Source of the DNA: Bacteroidota bacterium
Lineage (GTDB): Bacteria > Bacteroidota > Bacteroidia > AKYH767-A > JAHEYN01
Length of the DNA stretch: 33,686 nt
Direction of reading: 5' to 3'
Assembly (NCBI GenBank): GCA_947448795.1
Contig: CANFOZ010000023.1
Location: forward strand, 1-33,686
The notes beneath the pieces were generated by a model that ran no database searches, was not told the DNA's origin, and was given only the letters and a program-made list of their open reading frames with translations. Shown piece after piece: positions 27,955 to 33,686 of this stretch; position 1 is the first letter of the stretch; the number at the start of each line of letters is the position of its first letter. A program made the translations under genes and the position numbers.

Positions 27955-29187
27955 ATGAAGTTCATCGAGAACATTCAGATTGCCTTTTCCTCCATTCGCA
28001 GCCAGCTGCTACGAACCATCATCACTGCGATGATCATCGCTACGGGGATCATGGCATTGGTGGGTATCCTGACGGCTATCGATGCCATTAAGTACTCGAT
28101 CAACAGCAACTTCGCCTTGATGGGCTCAAACACCTTCACCATACGCAATACGGCGATGGGTGTGCGCATGGGGCACCGTGGCCGCAGACCGAAGCCTTTT
28201 GAGCAGATCAACTACGACGAGGCCAACACCTTCAAGGAGAGCTTCACGCTTTCATCGGTTTGTGGTGTTTCGATGCGGGCTTCACAGGTGGCCACGCTGA
28301 AGTACGGCAGCCGCAAAACCAACCCAAACATTACCGTGATGGGAGGCGATGACAATTATTTGAAGGTATCTAGTTACAGCTTGAATTACGGGCGTAACTT
28401 TTCGGTGCAAGACCTGCAATACGGCAATCATGTGATCATATTGGGCAGCGAGTTGGTAACGACGCTGTTTCCAAACGAGAATCCGATCGATAAGATTGTG
28501 GCGGTGGGCAGCAACAAATACAAGGTTATCGGCGTGATGAAGGAACGCGGGTCGACCTTGGGCTTTGGCGGTGATAAACTGTGTGTGCTGCCTTTGCTGC
28601 ATGTGAAACAGTATTATGCAGAGCCTGATGCCTCCTATACGATCAGTGTGATGGTTAACGACATCACGCAGCTGGAAATGGCTATCGGCGAGGCCACCGG
28701 GCTGTTGCGTACAATCCGCAAGGTACCGCTGGGTGAGGAAGACGATTTTGAGATTACGCGCAGCGATAGTTTGGCAAACATATTAATCGAGAATATTCAA
28801 TACGTTACGATTGCGGCCACCGTAATCGGCTTTATAACGCTTTTAGGCGCGGCAATCGGTCTTATGAACATCATGCTTGTTTCGGTTACCGAACGCACGC
28901 GAGAGATTGGTATTCGCAAGGCCATTGGTGCCACACCGGCAGTAATCAAGAGTCAGTTTCTGATGGAGGCGATTGTGATCTGCCAACTCGGTGGTATATC
29001 GGGCATCATCTTGGGCATGTTGATTGGCAATGTGATGTCGTTTCAGATGGGCATCGGCTTTATCGTGCCCTGGGTATGGATTCTATCGGGCGTGGTGATC
29101 TGTGTGCTGGTGGGGCTTATTTCGGGCTACTACCCGGCAGCGAAGGCGGCTAGCTTGGAGCCTGTTGAGGCGCTGCGGTACGAGTAG
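27955..29187 (+). CDS. FtsX/MacB-type ABC transporter permease
   Basis: [87 protein letters not shown]. Confidence 0.95.
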   Translation: MKFIENIQIAFSSIRSQLLRTIITAMIIATGIMALVGILTAIDAIKYSINSNFALMGSNTFTIRNTAMGVRMGHRGRRPKPFEQINYDEANTFKESFTLSSVCGVSMRASQVATLKYGSRKTNPNITVMGGDDNYLKVSSYSLNYGRNFSVQDLQYGNHVIILGSELVTTLFPNENPIDKIVAVGSNKYKVIGVMKERGSTLGFGGDKLCVLPLLHVKQYYAEPDASYTISVMVNDITQLEMAIGEATGLLRTIRKVPLGEEDDFEITRSDSLANILIENIQYVTIAATVIGFITLLGAAIGLMNIMLVSVTERTREIGIRKAIGATPAVIKSQFLMEAIVICQLGGISGIILGMLIGNVMSFQMGIGFIVPWVWILSGVVICVLVGLISGYYPAAKAASLEPVEALRYE

Positions 29188-29266
29188 CTTCGACAAGGTT
29201 CGGCTTTGCTCACCTCAAGTGCTCAGCTTCCGTTTTACCTATTCGTAATTCCTGCGGTTCCTGATT

Positions 29267-29333
29267 GCAAATCCTTTGCAGCGCATCCGCCAGCTGGCGT
29301 AAAGAAATCCTGCGCAGCGGGTTAGGGATTTGC
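29267..29333. repeat. intergenic palindromic element with nested inverted repeats
   Basis: GCAAATCC (29267) pairs with GGATTTGC (29326); inner GCGCA pairs with TGCGC; central perfect palindrome CGCCAGCTGGCG (29288-29299). Confidence 0.5.
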
Positions 29334-29360
29334 TCACCACCGGAAATTCCGCGCAAAAAA

Positions 29361-29385
29361 AAGGCGACTCTTTTGGAGTCGCCTT
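29361..29385. terminator. bidirectional intrinsic terminator
   Basis: AAGGCGACTC-ttttg-GAGTCGCCTT, 10-bp perfect stem with an A-run 5' (T-run on the minus strand), between convergent permease and rplI. Confidence 0.85.
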
Positions 29386-29408
29386 AAAAACCATTTACAA
29401 CAATTTCC

Positions 29409-29855
29409 TTATTCTGCTACAACATCGAAGCTGATCGTTGTTTTCACTTCGCGGTGAAGCATCAGTTCAGCTGAGTAGGTACCCAGGGCCTTGATGTGCT
29501 CTTCAGTGAGTGTGATGTGTTTACGATCGATGTTTTGACCCATTTTAGCAAGTGCTTCAGCAACTTGAGCATTGCCCACAGAACCGAAGATTTTGCCATT
29601 GTCACCTACTTTCACAGCGATGCGAATAGTAAGTGCTTTGATGTTATCCGCAATTTTAGTGAGTTCAGCTTTGCGTAAACCTTCTTTGAAGGTGCGCTGC
29701 TTTTGGGTTTCGGCATGCATTTTTTTCATTCCCGGAGTGGCCAATGATGCAAAGCCTTTTGGTATTAGGTAGTTAAGACCGTAACCGTTTTTCACTTTCA
29801 CGATATCGTCCTTCTCGCCGAGGTTCTTAACGTCTTGTTTTAAGATAACTTCCAT
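29409..29855 (-). CDS. rplI: 50S ribosomal protein L9
   Basis: MEVILKQDVKNLGEKDDIVKVKNGYGLNYLIPKGFA, IFGSVGNAQVAEAL. Confidence 0.98.
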   Translation of the reverse strand: MEVILKQDVKNLGEKDDIVKVKNGYGLNYLIPKGFASLATPGMKKMHAETQKQRTFKEGLRKAELTKIADNIKALTIRIAVKVGDNGKIFGSVGNAQVAEALAKMGQNIDRKHITLTEEHIKALGTYSAELMLHREVKTTISFDVVAE

Positions 29856-29899
29856 TGTGGTGATCGTATTTAATGTTATTGAATTTCCTTCACTCCTGA

Positions 29900-30163
29900 C
29901 TATTTCATCATGTCAGCCACGAATGGCATGAGGGCGATGTGGCGGGCACGCTTTACAGCTTCACCTACTTTGCGTTGGTATTTCAAAGAAGTACCAGTAA
30001 GACGGCGCGGAAGGAGCTTGCCTTGTTCGTTTACGAACTTAAGGAGGAATTTCTCGTCTTTGTAATCGATGTATTTAATGCCAGTCTTTTTAAAACGGCA
30101 GTATTTCTTTTTTGTAACCTCAACTGTTGGAGGAGCGAGGTAGCGAATCTGTTCAGAAGCCAT
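29900..30163 (-). CDS. rpsR: 30S ribosomal protein S18
   Basis: [64 protein letters not shown]. Confidence 0.98.
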   Translation of the reverse strand: MASEQIRYLAPPTVEVTKKKYCRFKKTGIKYIDYKDEKFLLKFVNEQGKLLPRRLTGTSLKYQRKVGEAVKRARHIALMPFVADMMK

Positions 30164-30193
30164 GATTATGTATTGAATGTATTAGATAAATGA

Positions 30194-30556
30194 TTAAGCA
30201 ACAGTGTCCGCTTTCTTTTCAGTAGCGTTTTTGCGTTTTTTCTCGTTGTACGCGATGGCATGCTTGTCCAAAGCGATAGTGAGGAAACGCATGATGCGCT
30301 CGTCACGACGATACTCAACTTCGAGGCGTGCGATCAAATCACCAGGAGCGGTGAATTCCACGAGGTAATAAAAACCGTTCGTCTTCTTCTGGATTGGATA
30401 CGCAAGTTTGCGCATGCCCCAGTTGTTTTCGAAAACGATTTTTGCACCCTGATCCTTGATCATAGCTACAAATTTCTGAGCGCATTCTTTAACTTGCTCA
30501 TCTGACAGAACTGGATTCATGATGAAAACAGTCTCGTATTGCTTGTGATTTTCCAT
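30194..30556 (-). CDS. rpsF: 30S ribosomal protein S6
   Basis: [52 protein letters not shown] at 30556 (MENHKQYE) preferred to the track start at 30610. Confidence 0.97.
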   Translation of the reverse strand: MENHKQYETVFIMNPVLSDEQVKECAQKFVAMIKDQGAKIVFENNWGMRKLAYPIQKKTNGFYYLVEFTAPGDLIARLEVEYRRDERIMRFLTIALDKHAIAYNEKKRKNATEKKADTVA

Positions 30557-30854
30557 TGTTGTAATTTTCAAAAGGGATGCAAAGCTAACTAAAAGGTTTG
30601 AAACTTGCAAGAACTTACCTATTTATTCTTTGGGCAGGAAATTATCGTTTCGAAGGCATTCACGCATTTTAAACAAAAACCACACAAAACCGATGCGATT
30701 TATTTGCAAAAATACGGATTTTTGTAATAAAATAGTATTTTTTATTTGTTTTTAGCAAAAATGCTCTTTATCGTGCCGCTGCTTAATTTTTTAAAATAAA
30801 TTATTTAACATACTGAATTTGCCGACAAGGCCATTTAAGTTTTTCTTTGCAGCC

Positions 30855-31340
30855 ATGAATACGACACCTGAAAATTACAGCATCCGAAAAGGCGAGCGAA
30901 AAGATCTTTCGCGTCTACTCGAACTCATACAAGAGCTGGCCATCTACGAAAACGCACCCGATGCGGTAACCAACACGCTCGAGCTATTAGAAGAGGATGG
31001 CTTTGGAGCCAAGGCGCTCTACCGCTTCTTTGTTGCAGAAAACAGCAAGCAAGAGGTGATTGGCATTGCGCTCTTCTATCCCAAGTACAGCACTTGGAAA
31101 GGGCGCGGCCTATACCTCGACGACATCGTTGTAACAGAACGTTATCGCCGCATGGGGGTTGGTAAACTGCTTTTTGACGCGGTTGTAAAAACAGCGCAAG
31201 AAGAAAAGGCGCGCCTCCTTTGGTGGCAGGTGCTGGATTGGAACACACCGGCGATCGAATTTTACAAAAAATACAATGCGAACATCGAGGGTGGTTGGCT
31301 CAATTGCGTGCTTCAAAAAGACCAACTCGAACGCATGTAA
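30855..31340 (+). CDS. GNAT family N-acetyltransferase (diamine acetyltransferase-like)
   Basis: YSIRKGERKDLSRLLELIQELAIYE, GLYLDDIVVTERYRRMGVGKLLFDAVVKTAQEEKARLLWWQVLDWNTPAIEFYKKYNA. Confidence 0.92.
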   Translation: MNTTPENYSIRKGERKDLSRLLELIQELAIYENAPDAVTNTLELLEEDGFGAKALYRFFVAENSKQEVIGIALFYPKYSTWKGRGLYLDDIVVTERYRRMGVGKLLFDAVVKTAQEEKARLLWWQVLDWNTPAIEFYKKYNANIEGGWLNCVLQKDQLERM

Positions 31341-31365
31341 TCACGGCATCGCTATTTTTTTGCTT

Positions 31366-31373
31366 TAGCTTTG
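31366..31373 (+). promoter_or_regulatory. TAGCTTTG -7-like box upstream of aspartate kinase
   Basis: cttTAGCTTTGc, 19 nt before the TTG start at 31393. Confidence 0.35.
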
Positions 31374-31392
31374 CAAATAAACACCACCAGTT

Positions 31393-32664
31393 TTGAACAC
31401 CTCGCTACGCATTTTTAAATTTGGCGGCGCCTCTGTAAAAGACGCCGCGGCCGCACGCAATGTGGTTTCTATCTTACAGCGCTTCAAAAACGAGCGATTG
31501 CTTGTGGTGGTATCTGCCATGGGCAAAACGACCAACTTGTTAGAACAACTCGTTGCTGCCTATGTTAATAAAGACAAGTCCTTGCAAGACATTTTCGGAC
31601 AGGTAAAGACCTTTCATCTAGCTCTTCTGCACGCTCTTTTCCCCGACACCAAGCATGCAATCTATGCGGAGGTGAATAACCTTTTCGTGGAGATTGACTG
31701 GGTTTTAGAAGAAGAGCCTGGCCGCGATTACGACTTCATCTACGATCAGCTGGTATCGGTGGGCGAGCTCCTGTCCACCAAAATCGTTGCCGCACTTATT
31801 AACGCTGGCGGTTTGCAGTGCCAGTGGCTCGACGCCCGCGACATGATTGCCACCGACAACCGTTATCGCGAGGCGCGGATTGATTGGCAACAAACGGAGC
31901 AGCACACGCGCGAATGCCTTAGCAAGCATCCTACGCACAAGCTATTTATTACGCAGGGCTTTATCGGTTCCACCTCGGAAAACTTCACCACCACGCTAGG
32001 TCGCGAGGGTTCGGATTACACGGCTGCTATACTCGCCTACTGCCTCGATGCTAAAGATGTGGTGATTTGGAAGGATGTGCCTGGAGTTCTTAACGCCGAT
32101 CCGAAGTATTTCCCCGACGCACAACTGCTGGAGCAGGTGTCGTATCAAGATGCTATTGAGCTGGCGTATTTTGGCGCGAGTGTGATTCATCCAAAGACCA
32201 TACAACCTTTGCAGAACAAAGGCATTCCATTGCATGTTCGATCGTTTGTTCAAACCGATGCAGAAGGCACGCTGATAGGCCCCGATAGCCGCACGAACGC
32301 GTCCATCCCATCGTACATTTTCAAAACAGAACAAACGCTGCTTTCCATTTCGGCGCGCGACTTTTCGTTCATTGCGGAGGATCATCTAAGCTCTATTTTT
32401 GCTTGCTTTGTGCAGCATCGTGTACGCATGAATCTGATGCAGAATTCGGCGATCAGTTTTTCGGTATGCACCGATGGAGACACGTTGAAGATAGAGGCCT
32501 TGGTAGCAGACTTACGCGAGCGTTTTCATGTGCGTTACAACGAGCACCTCACCTTGCTGACGATCCGTCATTACAATGCAGAGACGATGGCCCGCTTGAG
32601 CGAAGGCAAGTCCGTTTTACTCGAGCAGCGCAGTCGCCACACGGTGCAGTTGGTGATGCAATAA
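31393..32664 (+). CDS. lysC: aspartate kinase
   Basis: IFKFGGASVKDAAAARNVV, VVSAMGKTTNLLEQLV, ITQGFIGSTSENFTTTLGREGSDYTAAILAYCLDAKDVVIWKDVPGVLNADPKYFPDA. TTG start. Confidence 0.93.
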   Translation: MNTSLRIFKFGGASVKDAAAARNVVSILQRFKNERLLVVVSAMGKTTNLLEQLVAAYVNKDKSLQDIFGQVKTFHLALLHALFPDTKHAIYAEVNNLFVEIDWVLEEEPGRDYDFIYDQLVSVGELLSTKIVAALINAGGLQCQWLDARDMIATDNRYREARIDWQQTEQHTRECLSKHPTHKLFITQGFIGSTSENFTTTLGREGSDYTAAILAYCLDAKDVVIWKDVPGVLNADPKYFPDAQLLEQVSYQDAIELAYFGASVIHPKTIQPLQNKGIPLHVRSFVQTDAEGTLIGPDSRTNASIPSYIFKTEQTLLSISARDFSFIAEDHLSSIFACFVQHRVRMNLMQNSAISFSVCTDGDTLKIEALVADLRERFHVRYNEHLTLLTIRHYNAETMARLSEGKSVLLEQRSRHTVQLVMQ

Positions 32665-32674
32665 GTACATTTTA

Positions 32675-33616
32675 TTAGCCCAGGGCGATAATCTTCGCCG
32701 CCAACACCTCAGCAATCTTGCGCTTGGATTCGTGCGTCCATCCTGCTATGTGCGGGGTGAGTATGGCAGCGCGCGATTCACGCAGGTAGCGCATCGGCTC
32801 AGGCACGGCTTGATCGGCTTTGTATTTTTCGAAGGAAGCGTCTTCGTATTCGTTCACATCCAAACACAGCCCAGCGACTTTGCCGCTCTTCATCGCTTCA
32901 ACCACATCGGCGGTAGCAACCAGTCGGCCACGCGCCGTGTTGATGAGCAGTATTTTTTTTGTGAAGCGATTGATAAAATCGGTGTTCACGAGGAACTCCG
33001 TTTCGGCGTTTAAAGGCAGGTGCAAACTTAGGATATCCGCTTCGTCAAAGATGCGCTGCATATCGCTTTCGATCACCTGATTAGTTCCAAAATCCGATTT
33101 GTATTTATCGTAAACAAGCACGGTCACTTTCATGCCCGACAGGCGTTGTGCAAAAGCAGCACCGGTGTTTCCATACCCGAGCAAGGCCACGGTCTTACCT
33201 CCTAGCTCGATGCCTCGATTGGCTTCTCTGTTCCATTGTCCTTCGCGTACTTCGCGGTCGGCGATGGGTAAATTATTGAGCAGTCCGAGCAACATACCAA
33301 GAGCATGTTCGGCAACAGCATCGCGATTGCCTTCGGGCGAATTCAATGCTACGATGCCTTTTTGTTTCGCGTAAGCGATATCGATGCCTTCCATGCCAGC
33401 ACCGGCGCGTGCCACGAATCTCAAGTTTTTTCCCCGATCCAAAAACTCGCGGTCGATGGCGATGCGGCTGCGAATCTCGGCGCCGTAGAAATCAGGTAAT
33501 AGCTCGAGTATTTCTGCGCGATTCATGGCGGTGCCATCAACAAGCATATAGCCGGCAGCCTGCAAGGTCTCTACGAAGACAGGATGCACATCGTCGATGA
33601 CCAAGATCTTTCTCAT
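32675..33616 (-). CDS. D-2-hydroxyacid dehydrogenase (phosphoglycerate dehydrogenase-like)
   Basis: FVARAGAGMEGIDIAYAKQKGIVALNSPEGNRDAVAEHALGMLLGLLNNL, VALLGYGNTGAAFAQRL, LLINTARGRLV, LTPHIAGWT. Confidence 0.93.
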   Translation of the reverse strand: MRKILVIDDVHPVFVETLQAAGYMLVDGTAMNRAEILELLPDFYGAEIRSRIAIDREFLDRGKNLRFVARAGAGMEGIDIAYAKQKGIVALNSPEGNRDAVAEHALGMLLGLLNNLPIADREVREGQWNREANRGIELGGKTVALLGYGNTGAAFAQRLSGMKVTVLVYDKYKSDFGTNQVIESDMQRIFDEADILSLHLPLNAETEFLVNTDFINRFTKKILLINTARGRLVATADVVEAMKSGKVAGLCLDVNEYEDASFEKYKADQAVPEPMRYLRESRAAILTPHIAGWTHESKRKIAEVLAAKIIALG

Positions 33617-33625
33617 GCTGTGTGT

Positions 33626-33686
33626 TTAGAGCAAGATACCGCGCAGGAAGAGTGCCGCCACGGAAAAATAAATTACGAGTCCGGTA
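33626..33686 (-). CDS. C-terminal end of a probable membrane protein (rest outside window)
   Basis: Minus frame TGLVIYFSVAALFLRGILL* runs to the window edge. Confidence 0.4.
   Translation of the reverse strand, partial: TGLVIYFSVAALFLRGILL

Noticed and set aside
30611-30818. AT-rich region with AAAAATAC/GTATTTTT inverted repeat as a structured RNA
   Set aside because: Weak A/T-only pairing in an AT-rich promoter region between divergent genes; expected by chance.
1-33686. CRISPR arrays, rRNA, transposases, phage genes
   Set aside because: Looked for regular spaced repeats and hallmark proteins; none seen.

Overview
The window is chromosomal DNA from a member of the Bacteroidota. Supporting signs are T9SS-type C-terminal sorting tails, a TonB receptor/DUF4249 pair, TAnnTTTG promoter boxes, DUF4199, and an rpsF-rpsR-rplI operon. 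Most of it is housekeeping and envelope genes: glyA, mnmA, aroK, aspartate kinase, ribosomal proteins, a three-gene glycosyltransferase run, a PAS histidine kinase with a response regulator, an S8 protease and a FtsX/MacB-type permease. The parts most worth follow-up are: (1) a compact exosortase locus at 442-2997, with a 60-aa 'PIDGG...' C-terminal sorting-tail mini-substrate, an exosortase-like transpeptidase, a convergent HTTM-domain gene and a small exosortase-associated membrane protein; (2) a tRNA-Pro(GGG)-like gene at 8752-8825 (-) with an intact 5' half and promoter but an aberrant T-loop and acceptor end; (3) a tandem pair of about 500-aa paralogous helical-repeat proteins of unknown function (23303-26732), next to a divergent small secreted protein with a near-perfect Shine-Dalgarno; (4) a 59-aa single-TM sORF, just under the ORF-track cutoff, upstream of the response regulator/kinase genes; (5) a palindromic intergenic element at about 29205-29338. 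No CRISPR array, rRNA, transposase or prophage was seen. All family calls are by eye; no database search was run.
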